Shown here piece by piece: positions 1-8,331 of a stretch of 64,000 nucleotides of DNA. A model generated the notes under the pieces. That model was not told the DNA's origin and made no database searches. It worked only from the letters and a program-made list of their open reading frames with translations. Each line of letters begins with the position of its first letter. The stretch's first letter is position 1. Both the position numbers and the translations under genes were made by a program. The stretch is from Enterobacter soli ATCC BAA-2102. GTDB taxonomy: Bacteria; Pseudomonadota; Gammaproteobacteria; Enterobacterales; Enterobacteriaceae. Location: assembly GCF_001654845.1 (NCBI RefSeq), contig NZ_LXES01000047.1:1-64000 (forward strand), in the 5' to 3' direction.

Positions 1-80
1 CCACCCTGGCGACCCGGGCTCCCGGCAAGAAAATCGCCGCTACGCGGTACCCTCAGCTTATTCCTTTCGGCTTTCGGGTC

Positions 81-133
81 GGGCGCGATGAAGCATCCAT
101 GCAAGTCGCGCCCTCTCGGCGCATCCATGCGCC
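81..133. repeat. Two adjacent stem-loops with GCATCCATGC heads
   Basis: Arms gggcgcga (81-88) and tcgcgccc (106-113) enclose the smaller palindrome gcatccatgc (93-102). Directly after lies ggcgcat-cc-atgcgcc (118-133), whose centre is the same gcatccatgc (121-130). Two nested GC-rich hairpins sharing one 10-base head suggest a structured or repetitive intergenic element rather than coding sequence; I see no convincing ORF in 1-288. Whether it recurs elsewhere in the genome cannot be judged here. Confidence 0.5.
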
Positions 134-239
134 TCGCCCCGGCCTACAGGAAACGCTTCGGCGATTTTCAGCCGGACCATGGAGCCGCTGTAAGCCTTTT
201 ATTCCAAAGATGTAATGTTATCGCTGGATAACTGGAGAT

Positions 240-260
240 CCCTCTCCCAAAGGGAGAGGG
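240..260. repeat. Perfect 9-bp inverted repeat after the receptor gene
   Basis: ccctctccc (240-248), loop aaa, gggagaggg (252-260). It lies about 30 bases beyond the stop of the minus-strand receptor gene and could end its transcript, but no T-run follows the stem on either strand, so a classic intrinsic terminator is not shown. Confidence 0.5.
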
Positions 261-288
261 AGAACACCTTCGGGCATCAGACCCATCA

Positions 289-2391
289 TCAGAAGCTGTA
301 GCTTGCTCCCAGTTGCCAGGTGCGGTCGCGACCTATCCAGCAGTTGCTGGCGTCGTAGCAGGTTAGCGTCTCTTTGTTGGTGATGTTCTGCGCGCTCATC
401 TTCAGCGTCAGCCCCGCAAGTGACGGCAGCAACTCACCCATACGATAAGACGCCGCCAGGTCATACTGCGTGGTGCCGCCCAGTTTGCCCGCATCGTTGG
501 CTGGCGAAATTTCCATTGGCCCGGTATAGCGGGCACCGGCACCAATATTCACCCCTTTCAGCGGGGTGCTGTCGAAAGTGTAATCGCCCCACAGGTTAAA
601 CGCATTCTCCGGCACCTGGGTTGGGCGTTTGCCTTTGTACTTATCATCTTCGGTATTAATCGCGTGGGTATACGCATAGTTGGCCACCAGCGTCAGGTTG
701 TCCGTCGGGCGACTGGTTGCCGAAAGCTCCGCACCCTCAGATTCCACCTCGCCGGTCTGGCGGTAGTTCAGGAAACCGGGATCGGTTGTGACCACGTTCT
801 TCTGGCGAATGTTAAACACCGAGGCAGTCAAGGTGGTCGCGAAGTCCTCCATGAGATACTTCACCCCGCCTTCCACCTGCTTACTGGTCGTTGGCTTCAC
901 ATCCCGGGCCGTCAACGTGCCTTGCGGCGATACCGGGGCAAATCCTTCGGAGTAACTGATGAACGGCGATATGCCATTGTCGAAGGCATACAGCGCGCCC
1001 AGACGTTTGGTGACACGATCCTGTGAAACCCACGCTTTATCCCCGTTTTGCAGATAGTTGGTGGTCACAGAGCGGTAATCGTCATAACGCAGGCTACCCA
1101 GCAGGTTAAGGCCGCCAAAGACCACCTGATCCTGTACGTAGTAACCGTTCTGCTGATAGCTCAGACGGTTTTTCTGCGCAGTATATAAACCCAGCTCGCT
1201 TTCATGAATTTGTGAATAGTCCGGGTCGCGCATATCGATGCCCGGTGTGGCGGAGGCGTAGCGATAGTGGAAGTGGGAGTTCAGCTTCTGGTAGTCGAAC
1301 CCTGCCAGCACATGATGTTGCCACTCACCGAGGGTTACCGTTTTGGTGACCTGGTTATCCATGTTGAAGCTCTGGAGGTCTTCATCCGTGGTATAGGCGA
1401 AGCGGTTAAGTTCATACACTTCACTTCCCTGCCCGGTGGAATAGGCGCTGCGCTGATGCGTATCCACATCGAAATAACGCACTTTCTGGCTGAAGCCCCA
1501 GCCACTGTCAAACGCATGTTCGAAGTGGTATCCGAGCATCCACTGCCGCTGTTTGAAACCGCTCCATTCGTCCCCGGCATAATCGCGACGTCCGGCATAC
1601 TCAGAGCGCAGATAGGCTAGCGGCAACGGGTTAGACGGTGACAAACTCGGGGTGTTTTGCGCCAGAGCATCAATCGTGAGGCGCGTGTTGCTGTCTGGCT
1701 GCCAGGTAACGGACGGCGCCACCAGATAGTTTTCATAGCGCGTGGTGTGCGGCTGATCGTCATTTTCGGTGGCTTTACCCAACAGACGGTAATTCCAGTC
1801 GCTGTCGGCTATTTGCCCGGTCGAATCGAGATATCCCTCTTTCAGATTGCGGTTACCGGTAGTAAAGCCCAGCTCGGTTTTCGCCTCTTTTTGCGGCATC
1901 TTGCCCTGAATATTCACCAGGCCGCCCGGCGAGCCCCCGCCATACAACACTGAAGATGGCCCTTTCAGAATATCGACGCTCTCGATCAGCAGAGGATCGA
2001 TGCGCGCTTTGGTGTTGCCGGTGACGTTGTAAGGCAGTTGCAGACCGTTGTAGAACTCCTGATCGACGGTAAAGCCGCGAATTTTATACTCGCTCATGTA
2101 CGACGTATTACCGCGGACCTCGGTCGACACGCCCGGCGCATAGCGCAGGATCTCGTTCACCGAGTTCGCATGGCGTTGTTCAATCTCTTGTGCGGAGAGG
2201 GTATTGATGACTTGCGGGGTTTTACTTTCCGCCACCGCAGATTTGGTGGCACTGTTCGTCCAGACCGGCAGCACATCGCCCTGTGCTGAACCCGTAACCA
2301 CAATTGTGGATTCTTCGGCAAAAGCCGCTCCCTGCAATGCCAGCGTCACGGCTCCTGCCAACGCACATAACGCAAAACGCGAAGTGATCAT
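289..2391 (-). CDS. TonB-dependent siderophore receptor, FoxA/FhuA-like
   Basis: Outer-membrane beta-barrel that imports a ferric siderophore using energy from TonB-ExbB-ExbD. 700 aa: signal peptide about 1-25 ending AFA, a short TonB-box-like stretch (ESTIVV), a plug domain roughly 50-155 with the typical SVDILKGPSSVLYG and PGGLVN motifs, then a barrel ending in an aromatic residue (SYSF). The C-terminal pair Cys-x5-Cys just before the last strand resembles FhuA and FoxA, so a hydroxamate siderophore such as ferrioxamine is the best guess; the ligand cannot be read from sequence. It stands alone, with no ABC transporter or reductase beside it. The ribosome-binding site is weak. A Fur box lies just upstream. 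Confidence 0.88.
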   Translation of the reverse strand: MITSRFALCALAGAVTLALQGAAFAEESTIVVTGSAQGDVLPVWTNSATKSAVAESKTPQVINTLSAQEIEQRHANSVNEILRYAPGVSTEVRGNTSYMSEYKIRGFTVDQEFYNGLQLPYNVTGNTKARIDPLLIESVDILKGPSSVLYGGGSPGGLVNIQGKMPQKEAKTELGFTTGNRNLKEGYLDSTGQIADSDWNYRLLGKATENDDQPHTTRYENYLVAPSVTWQPDSNTRLTIDALAQNTPSLSPSNPLPLAYLRSEYAGRRDYAGDEWSGFKQRQWMLGYHFEHAFDSGWGFSQKVRYFDVDTHQRSAYSTGQGSEVYELNRFAYTTDEDLQSFNMDNQVTKTVTLGEWQHHVLAGFDYQKLNSHFHYRYASATPGIDMRDPDYSQIHESELGLYTAQKNRLSYQQNGYYVQDQVVFGGLNLLGSLRYDDYRSVTTNYLQNGDKAWVSQDRVTKRLGALYAFDNGISPFISYSEGFAPVSPQGTLTARDVKPTTSKQVEGGVKYLMEDFATTLTASVFNIRQKNVVTTDPGFLNYRQTGEVESEGAELSATSRPTDNLTLVANYAYTHAINTEDDKYKGKRPTQVPENAFNLWGDYTFDSTPLKGVNIGAGARYTGPMEISPANDAGKLGGTTQYDLAASYRMGELLPSLAGLTLKMSAQNITNKETLTCYDASNCWIGRDRTWQLGASYSF

Positions 2392-2421
2392 ATTGTCGTC
2401 TAATTATTAAATGATATTAGG

Positions 2422-2440
2422 AACGACAATTATTATCATT
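2422..2440 (-). promoter_or_regulatory. Fur box of the siderophore receptor
   Basis: Read on the minus strand the core is tgataataattgtcg, matching the Fur core TGATAATnATTATCA at 12 of 14 defined positions. It sits 30-50 bases upstream of the receptor start, where it would cover the promoter, so iron-replete repression is inferred. Confidence 0.7.
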
Positions 2441-2468
2441 TGCATAAACAAATCAATACCACCAAAGA

Positions 2469-2497
2469 AAACGGCCCTCCGAAGAGAGCCGTTTTTC
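2469..2497 (-). terminator. Terminator after ymgE
   Basis: Stem acggc...gccgt with an inner ctc/gag pair and loop cgaa (2471-2492), directly downstream of the ymgE stop. T-runs flank both sides, so it may also stop readthrough from the other strand. Confidence 0.7.
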
Positions 2498-2504
2498 ACT
2501 ATTC

Positions 2505-2759
2505 TTATGCTCTTCTGAGTAACCTGAACACGACCAGTACCACGATGGCGCCCACTACGGCAACCAGGAAACTGTGCATATTAAAACCACTCACGTTGCC
2601 TCCGAGGCCAAACATTGTTGCCAGCCAGCCACCAACAACTGCACCAACGACCCCGAGGACACAGGTCAAAATAAAGCCGCCACCATCACGCCCCGGCATG
2701 ATAAGTTTGGCGATAGCGCCGGCAATAAGACCAAAGATAATCCAGGCGATGATACCCAT
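2505..2759 (-). CDS. ymgE: YmgE, GlsB/YeaQ-family small membrane protein
   Basis: 84-residue inner-membrane protein of the transglycosylase-associated (GlsB/YeaQ/YmgE) family, often stress-induced, with no defined biochemical role. Three hydrophobic segments are visible: MGIIAWIIFGLIAGAIAKLI, a central glycine-rich FILTCVLGVVGAVVGGWLA, and a C-terminal FLVAVVGAIVVLVVF ending in RLLRRA. The hallmark MPGRDGGG follows the first segment. A longer frame opens at 2810, but the ATG at 2759 gives the usual family length and has gagg about nine bases ahead. It is divergent from ycgR, as in E. coli. Confidence 0.93.
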   Translation of the reverse strand: MGIIAWIIFGLIAGAIAKLIMPGRDGGGFILTCVLGVVGAVVGGWLATMFGLGGNVSGFNMHSFLVAVVGAIVVLVVFRLLRRA

Positions 2760-2900
2760 AGCGATGCCCTCTTGCAGGTTTAACGCATACGCAGAAAACC
2801 TTCTGCACATGTACTCTAATTATAGGCTAAAGCCATAAAACCGATTTCATCTCACCGACTTAAATTGCTGCCGCCATGAAAAAAAACTCACCGGTTTGTA

Positions 2901-2927
2901 TTAAGTTTCATTTCAGGCTGCCGATAA
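2901..2927 (+). promoter_or_regulatory. Flagellar sigma-28 promoter of ycgR
   Basis: ttaagttt (2901-2908), an 11-base spacer and gccgataa (2920-2927). This matches the FliA consensus TAAAGTTT-N11-GCCGATAA, with a perfect -10. It lies 40 bases ahead of the ycgR start, which fits a gene switched on late in the flagellar cascade. Confidence 0.85.
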
Positions 2928-2966
2928 CTCAAAGACAGTCTGTCACACATCGAGGAGCCATCTGGC

Positions 2967-3698
2967 GTGAGTAATTACAGTGAGCAGTTCCTGAAACAAA
3001 ATCCGCTGGCTGTATTAGGGGTATTACGCGATCTGCAAAAAGGCGAGGTGCCACTGCGCATCAGTTGGGCAACCAATCAGTTTATCAGCAAAATCCTCGA
3101 AGCCTCGCCGGAGCGCCTGGTCATCGACCTGGGTAGCCAGGAGTACGAAAACCGCGCGGCACTTCGGGCAGAAAATATCGCGGTGATGGCTGAAACGCAG
3201 GGTGCAAAAGTTGAGTTTGTGCTGCCACGGCTGACACAGGGTGAATTCCAGGGCCTTCCTGCGTTTATCACCCCCCTGCCGACTAACCTGTGGTTTGTGC
3301 AACGCCGCGAATATTTTCGCATCAGCGCTCCGCTTCATCCGGCGTATTTTTGCAAGGCGCGAATGCCGGACAAGAAAGAGTTTCGCTTCCGCCTGTTTGA
3401 TCTGTCCCTCGGCGGGATGGGCGCTTTAATGGACACGCCAAAACCCGACGGACTGGTCGAAGGAATGCGTTTTTCGCAAATTGAGCTGGATATGGGCGGC
3501 TGGGGGCGGTTCTATTTTGATGCCCAGTTGATTGCCATCAGCGAGCGCAAAGTGGTTGATAGCAAGAACGAAACCATCACCACCCCGCGTCTGAGCTTCC
3601 GTTTTCTGAATGTCGGACCAGGTGCAGAGCGGGAACTTCAGCGCATTATTTTCTCGCTGGAACGCGAAGCGCGGGAAAGAGCAAACAAAGTCCTGTGA
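2967..3698 (+). CDS. ycgR: YcgR, c-di-GMP-binding flagellar brake
   Basis: PilZ-domain protein that binds cyclic di-GMP and then slows the flagellar motor. 243 aa, the family length. An N-terminal YcgR domain covers about 1-110. The PilZ domain begins with the RxxxR signature in QRREYFRIS (near 112-120) and carries DLSLGG (D/NxSxxG), so both c-di-GMP-binding motifs are intact. GTG start at 2967 with aggag nine bases upstream. It is preceded by a near-consensus sigma-28 promoter, so expression should follow flagellar gene control. A second c-di-GMP gene, pdeD, lies 26 kb away. Confidence 0.95.
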   Translation: MSNYSEQFLKQNPLAVLGVLRDLQKGEVPLRISWATNQFISKILEASPERLVIDLGSQEYENRAALRAENIAVMAETQGAKVEFVLPRLTQGEFQGLPAFITPLPTNLWFVQRREYFRISAPLHPAYFCKARMPDKKEFRFRLFDLSLGGMGALMDTPKPDGLVEGMRFSQIELDMGGWGRFYFDAQLIAISERKVVDSKNETITTPRLSFRFLNVGPGAERELQRIIFSLEREARERANKVL

Positions 3699-3703
3699 CA
3701 GAT

Positions 3704-3728
3704 GTCGGGCAGCAGACCGCCGCCCGAC
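3704..3728. repeat. Inverted repeat between convergent ycgR and emtA
   Basis: gtcgggc (3704-3710) and gcccgac (3722-3728), 11 bases apart, in the 37-base gap between the two convergent genes. It may act as a shared, weak terminator; no T-run is present. Confidence 0.45.
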
Positions 3729-3735
3729 GACGGCA

Positions 3736-4347
3736 TTACATGGCATCCATCGCTTTCTGAACTTTCCAGATATAACGTGGAGCCTGTGGTGCCGGATGAT
3801 TTTTCACCACATGTTCAAAGAACTCGTCTCTATCCATGCCGTTAATCTCGTCGATCGCTTCTTTCCGGTCAGATGAGAATGTCCTGAGCAACGCGCCCGC
3901 GCCATTCACGTAAGAGACCACCAGCGCATATTGCATCACTTCTGGATCTTCAATGCCTTTCAGCACGCCGTGTTCCAGAATGCTCAGATACGCCGTCCCC
4001 ATTGAGATATTACGTTCCGGGTTTTTCAGCTCGCTGGTCGATGGCTGCCCGCTCCATCCCATATAGCGATAAACCTCTTTCCCGGCCGTCGACGCCTTCA
4101 GCTGCATCAGCCCCACCGCGTTAGATTTACTGACCAGGGTCGGATTACCGCCCGACTCCACTGCAATGATCGCCGTCACCAGACGCGGGCTCACGCCCCA
4201 GGCCTTTCCGGCTTGCTCGCTGATTGGCATCCACTGCATTGCCCGTTTAACAGGCACTTCCGGATTCCATGGCGGATTTTGGTAGTCATGTTTGGTACTA
4301 CAGCCAGCAAGCAACACAATCAAAAAAGCAAACCATCTCAATTTCAC
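3736..4347 (-). CDS. emtA: EmtA (MltE), outer-membrane lytic transglycosylase
   Basis: Membrane-bound endo-type lytic murein transglycosylase that cuts glycan strands to 1,6-anhydro-muropeptides. 203 aa, as in E. coli. Lipoprotein signal with lipobox LLAGC (Cys16). The family-1 transglycosylase domain has the catalytic glutamate in AVESGGNP (Glu64), followed by GLMQLKAST. The other typical pieces, MGTAYLSIL and YVNGAG, are present. It is divergent from ldcA, another peptidoglycan-recycling gene, across a 108-base promoter region. Confidence 0.95.
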   Translation of the reverse strand: MKLRWFAFLIVLLAGCSTKHDYQNPPWNPEVPVKRAMQWMPISEQAGKAWGVSPRLVTAIIAVESGGNPTLVSKSNAVGLMQLKASTAGKEVYRYMGWSGQPSTSELKNPERNISMGTAYLSILEHGVLKGIEDPEVMQYALVVSYVNGAGALLRTFSSDRKEAIDEINGMDRDEFFEHVVKNHPAPQAPRYIWKVQKAMDAM

Positions 4348-4455
4348 GTCATCTATCCTTATAGCCGGTCATCGCGGTCACGCTGCCTCTTGAAGGCGGC
4401 ATCGTGTAAGCGGCATGATATAGACAATTAGCTTCTCATTCAGCAAGGAATTGCC

Positions 4456-5370
4456 ATGTCTCAGTTTCATCTCATCGCACCGTCGGGCTACTGCATTAAC
4501 CAGGAGGCGGCACAGCGGGGCGTTCAGCGCTTACTGGAATCCGGCCATCAGGTAGAAAATCAGACGATTATCCCCCGCCGCCAGCAACGTTTTGCCGGGA
4601 CGCAAGCGCAGAGACTGGATGATATCAACGGTCTGGTGAACCTGAAGGGTGAAAATAACATCGTGCTGGCAGTGCGAGGCGGGTACGGCGCCAGCCGGCT
4701 GCTGGAAAGCATCGACTGGGCGGGGCTGGCCAAACGCCAGCAGCAGCATCCCCTGCTGATTTGCGGCCACAGTGACTTCACGGTTATCCAGCTTGGCCTG
4801 CTGGCACTGAATAATGTCATTACTTTCAGCGGCCCGATGCTGGCCGGGAATTTTGGCGCACCAGAGCTTGATGCCTTTACCCAGGAGCATTTCTGGCGTG
4901 CCCTGCGCAACCCGACCTTCAGCATCGAGTGGCAAGGTAACGGGCCAGACTGGGAGTGTGAAGGAAAACTGTGGGGTGGAAATCTGGCGATGCTGGTGTC
5001 GCTGATTGGCACACCGTGGCTGCCGGATATTGATGACGGCATTCTGGTGCTTGAAGATATCAATGAGCACCCGTTCCGGGTCGAGCGAATGCTGCTTCAG
5101 CTTTATCATGCCGGTATTCTTGCGCGTCAGTCGGCTATCGTGCTCGGCAGTTTTAGCGGCTCCGCGCCGAATGAGTACGACGCGGGCTATTCTCTTGAAA
5201 CGATGGTCGATTTTATCCGCTCCAGGCTGGATATTCCGGTGATAACCGGGCTGGCGTTTGGTCATGAACAACAAACGGTGACCCTTCCGCTTGGCGCGCA
5301 GGCTTTCCTGAAGCACGATAATTCAGGCAGTCGGTTAACAATAAGCGGCCATCCGGTCATAAAGGCATAA
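4456..5370 (+). CDS. ldcA: LdcA, murein tetrapeptide L,D-carboxypeptidase
   Basis: Cytoplasmic serine peptidase that removes the terminal D-alanine from recycled muropeptide tetrapeptides, making tripeptides for reuse. 304 aa, the E. coli length. The S66-family triad fits Ser106 (ICGHSDF), Glu200 (LEDINEH) and His270 (AFGHE). RGGYGASRLL lies ahead of the nucleophile. ATG with aaggaattgcc upstream. Next to emtA, it gives this spot a cell-wall recycling theme. Confidence 0.95.
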   Translation: MSQFHLIAPSGYCINQEAAQRGVQRLLESGHQVENQTIIPRRQQRFAGTQAQRLDDINGLVNLKGENNIVLAVRGGYGASRLLESIDWAGLAKRQQQHPLLICGHSDFTVIQLGLLALNNVITFSGPMLAGNFGAPELDAFTQEHFWRALRNPTFSIEWQGNGPDWECEGKLWGGNLAMLVSLIGTPWLPDIDDGILVLEDINEHPFRVERMLLQLYHAGILARQSAIVLGSFSGSAPNEYDAGYSLETMVDFIRSRLDIPVITGLAFGHEQQTVTLPLGAQAFLKHDNSGSRLTISGHPVIKA

Positions 5371-5399
5371 AAAAGCCGTTAAACCACCGCAATAAAACG

Positions 5400-5443
5400 C
5401 TGTATCTGCCGTTAATATGATAGGGTTTTAATAACAGATACAG
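5400..5443. repeat. Long-loop inverted repeat in the cvrA leader
   Basis: ctgtatctg (5400-5408) and cagatacag (5435-5443) are perfect 9-base complements, 26 bases apart, ending 24 bases before the cvrA TTG start. The loop contains a -10-like tatgat. It could be an operator pair or an mRNA leader stem; no T-run supports termination. Confidence 0.45.
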
Positions 5444-5467
5444 CATTAAGGTGGGAGTACGACAACA

Positions 5468-7201
5468 TTGGATGCCGCAGCGATAATCAGCCTATTCATT
5501 CTGGGTTCTGTCCTTGTAACCTGTAGTATTTTATTAAGTTCATTTTCTTCGCGCCTTGGCATCCCTATTCTTGTTATTTTCCTCGCTATCGGGATGTTGG
5601 CCGGTATAGATGGTATCGGCGGTATTCCTTTCGATAACTATCCCTTCGCTTATATGATCAGTAACCTCGCCCTGGCGGTCATTTTGCTGGACGGCGGGAT
5701 GCGTACTCAGGCCAGTTCGTTTCGGGTCGCCTTAGGCCCGGCGCTTTCGCTTGCGACTGTCGGAGTGCTTATCACCTCAGGCCTGACCGGGATGATGGCA
5801 GCGTGGCTATTTCACCTCAACATCATGGAAGGCCTGCTGATTGGCGCAATTGTCGGCTCGACCGATGCGGCAGCGGTCTTTTCCCTGCTGGGCGGTAAAG
5901 GGCTGAACGAGCGTGTTGGCTCAACGCTTGAAATTGAATCCGGCAGTAACGATCCGATGGCGGTGTTCCTCACCATCACCCTGATTGAGATGATCCAGCA
6001 GCACGAAACCGGTTTAAGCTGGATGTTTGCCTGGCATATTTTGCAGCAGTTTGGTCTGGGGATTGTCATCGGCCTTTCCGGCGGCTATTTGCTACAGCAG
6101 ATGATCAACCGCATCTCACTGCCTGCGGGGCTCTATCCGTTGCTGGCCCTGAGTGGCGGGATCCTTATTTTCGGCCTCACCACGGCGATGGACGGCAGCG
6201 GTATTCTGGCGGTCTATCTTTGCGGGTTCCTGCTGGGCAACCGCCCTATTCGTAACCGCCACGCCATTTTGCAGAACTTTGACGGGCTGGCCTGGCTTGC
6301 ACAAATCGGCATGTTCCTGGTGCTGGGATTGCTGGTTACGCCATCCGACCTGCTGCCGATTGCCGTTCCGGCGTTGATCCTTTCTGCCTGGATGATTTTC
6401 TTTGCCCGCCCGCTGTCGGTCTTTGCCGGGCTGCTGCCGTTTCGCGGGTTCAACCTGCGCGAGCGTATTTTTATCAGCTGGGTGGGGTTGCGCGGCGCAG
6501 TGCCGATTATCCTTGCCGTGTTCCCGATGATGGCGGGTCTTGATAACTCGCGGTTGTTCTTTAACGTGGCCTTCTTCGTGGTGCTGGTGTCGCTGCTGTT
6601 CCAGGGCACATCGCTGGGATGGGCGGCCAAAAAAGCCAAAGTGGTGGTTCCGCCTGTCGGCTGGCCGGTCTCCCGCGTGGGGCTGGATATTCACCCGGAA
6701 AATCCGTGGGAACAGTTCGTCTATCAGCTGAGCGCTGACAAATGGTGCGTGGGCGCTTCGCTGCGCGATTTGCACATGCCTGCCGAAACGCGAATTGCAG
6801 CCCTGTTCCGCGATAATATTCTGCTGCACCCGACCGGCAGCACGCGCCTGCGCGAAGGCGATATTCTCTGCGTTATTGGCCGCGAGCGCGACCTTCCGGC
6901 ATTAGGGAAGCTGTTCAGCCAGTCACCTCCTGTGGCGCTGGATCAGCGCTTCTTCGGTGATTTTATTCTGGAAGCCAACGCCAAATTTGCCGATGTCGCC
7001 CTGATTTACGGCCTGGATGAAGGTCTGGAGTACCGCGACAAGCAACAAACCCTGGGTGAGATTATCCAGCAGTTGTTGGGCGCGGCACCGGTTGTCGGTG
7101 ACCAGGTGGAGTTTGCCGGGATGATCTGGACGGTTGCCGAGAAAGAAGATAATTCGGTACGTAAGGTCGGCGTAAGGCCGATGGAAGAAGACGCAGAGTA
7201 G
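5468..7201 (+). CDS. cvrA: CvrA (NhaP2), K+/H+ antiporter
   Basis: CPA1-family cation/proton antiporter of the inner membrane, linked to potassium and volume control at low osmolarity. 577 aa. About twelve transmembrane helices fill residues 1-395 (for example IISLFILGSVLVTCSILL; the ion-binding GSTDAAAVF; SGSNDPMAVF). A cytoplasmic TrkA_C-type regulatory domain (about 400-485) and a C-terminal domain follow. TTG start at 5468: it gives the family N-terminus MDAAAIISLF and has aggtggga upstream, while the nearby ATG at 5472 is out of frame. Preceded by the 5400-5443 inverted repeat. Confidence 0.92.
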   Translation: MDAAAIISLFILGSVLVTCSILLSSFSSRLGIPILVIFLAIGMLAGIDGIGGIPFDNYPFAYMISNLALAVILLDGGMRTQASSFRVALGPALSLATVGVLITSGLTGMMAAWLFHLNIMEGLLIGAIVGSTDAAAVFSLLGGKGLNERVGSTLEIESGSNDPMAVFLTITLIEMIQQHETGLSWMFAWHILQQFGLGIVIGLSGGYLLQQMINRISLPAGLYPLLALSGGILIFGLTTAMDGSGILAVYLCGFLLGNRPIRNRHAILQNFDGLAWLAQIGMFLVLGLLVTPSDLLPIAVPALILSAWMIFFARPLSVFAGLLPFRGFNLRERIFISWVGLRGAVPIILAVFPMMAGLDNSRLFFNVAFFVVLVSLLFQGTSLGWAAKKAKVVVPPVGWPVSRVGLDIHPENPWEQFVYQLSADKWCVGASLRDLHMPAETRIAALFRDNILLHPTGSTRLREGDILCVIGRERDLPALGKLFSQSPPVALDQRFFGDFILEANAKFADVALIYGLDEGLEYRDKQQTLGEIIQQLLGAAPVVGDQVEFAGMIWTVAEKEDNSVRKVGVRPMEEDAE

Positions 7202-7206
7202 TGGGT

Positions 7207-7240
7207 TTGTGCCGGGTGGCGCCAACGCCACCCGGCACAA
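7207..7240. repeat. REP-like perfect hairpin between cvrA and dadX
   Basis: ttgtgccgggtggc (7207-7220) and gccacccggcacaa (7227-7240) form a perfect 14-bp stem with loop gccaac. It lies between convergent cvrA and dadX. The core GCCGGGTGGCG resembles enterobacterial REP units. It may protect 3' ends or stop transcription, but neither strand has a U-run after the stem. Confidence 0.65.
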
Positions 7241-7248
7241 AAACATGG

Positions 7249-8319
7249 TTACACTGTCACAACGGGTACTCTCGGTGCCAGCGCGCACATCAGTTCATAC
7301 CCGATAGTCCCCGCCGCAGCGGCCACATCATCGATTTTAATCTCGTTCCCCCACAGCTCAACCGGCGAACCAATACCCGCCTGAGGGCACGGCGTTAAAT
7401 CAACCGCCAGCATGTCCATCGAAACGGTTCCCACCGTGCCGGTGCGAACGCCATCAACCCAAACCGGCGTGCCCGATGGTGCGATGCGCGGATAGCCGTC
7501 AGCATAACCGCCTGCCACAATCCCGATACGCTGCTCGCCTGTCGCACGGTAACGGCTGCCGTAACCGACGGTATCCCCCGCTTTCAGCGTCTGCACGCCA
7601 ATAATTTCACTGCGCAGGGTCATCACCGGTTTCAGGCCGCTGTTGGCAATATCCTGCCACTGGCCCGACGGAGAAGCGCCGTACAGAATAATCCCCGGAC
7701 GCACCCAGTTATAGTGTGCTTCAGGGTGCCAGAGCGTGGCCGCTGAATTGGAAAGCGAACGCGGGCAATCCAGCCCTTCGGCGGCCTGCCCGATACGCGT
7801 CATGGCGTCGGCAATACCATCCGGTTTTTCTGCATCGGCGAAATGCGCCATTAACGTCATTTCACCCACATTTTGCAGGGCGCGGAGTTGCTGCCAGACC
7901 GTATGCACCCGCTCAGGCTGGAAGCCCAGACGGTTCATGCCGCTGTTCATTTTGACGTAAATATCCAGTGGGGCATGTAATTTCGCATTTTGCAGCGCTT
8001 TGATTTGCCAGTTACTGTGTACGCTGGTGGTCAGGCGGTACTTATCCAGTAACGGCAGATCGTCGGCGTGGAAGAACCCTTCCAGCAGCAGTATCGGCCC
8101 TTTCCAGCCGCGCTCGCGCAGTAAAATGGCTTCTTCCAGATTCAGTAAGGCAAAGCCGTCAGTGCTGCTGAGCGCGCTCCAGATGCGATCAATACCGTGG
8201 CCGTAGGCGTTAGCTTTGACAACCGACCATACACGCGAGCCTGGCGCTGCACGACGAACAATCTGGAGGTTATCCTTCAGCGCCTTCAGATCCAGCTGAG
8301 CCAGAATAGGACGGGACAT
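7249..8319 (-). CDS. dadX: DadX, catabolic alanine racemase
   Basis: PLP-dependent racemase that converts L-alanine to D-alanine, which DadA then oxidises, so the pair lets cells use alanine as carbon and nitrogen source. 356 aa. PLP lysine in VVKANAYGHG (Lys35); the second catalytic residue is the tyrosine in VGYGSRYRATG. Also present are VRPGIILYG and the C-terminal SMDMLAVDLT. Start ATG with a clean caaggag upstream. It lies 12 bases downstream of dadA on the same strand, forming the dadAX operon. Confidence 0.95.
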   Translation of the reverse strand: MSRPILAQLDLKALKDNLQIVRRAAPGSRVWSVVKANAYGHGIDRIWSALSSTDGFALLNLEEAILLRERGWKGPILLLEGFFHADDLPLLDKYRLTTSVHSNWQIKALQNAKLHAPLDIYVKMNSGMNRLGFQPERVHTVWQQLRALQNVGEMTLMAHFADAEKPDGIADAMTRIGQAAEGLDCPRSLSNSAATLWHPEAHYNWVRPGIILYGASPSGQWQDIANSGLKPVMTLRSEIIGVQTLKAGDTVGYGSRYRATGEQRIGIVAGGYADGYPRIAPSGTPVWVDGVRTGTVGTVSMDMLAVDLTPCPQAGIGSPVELWGNEIKIDDVAAAAGTIGYELMCALAPRVPVVTV

Positions 8320-8331
8320 GACAACTCCTTG

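Noticed and set aside
4531..5316. 261-codon minus-strand frame inside ldcA
   Set aside because: Antisense to a gene with intact catalytic triad; no family resemblance and no ribosome-binding site.
6116..6829. 237-codon minus-strand frame inside cvrA
   Set aside because: Mirror of a transmembrane coding region, Gln/His/Arg-rich, no recognisable domain.
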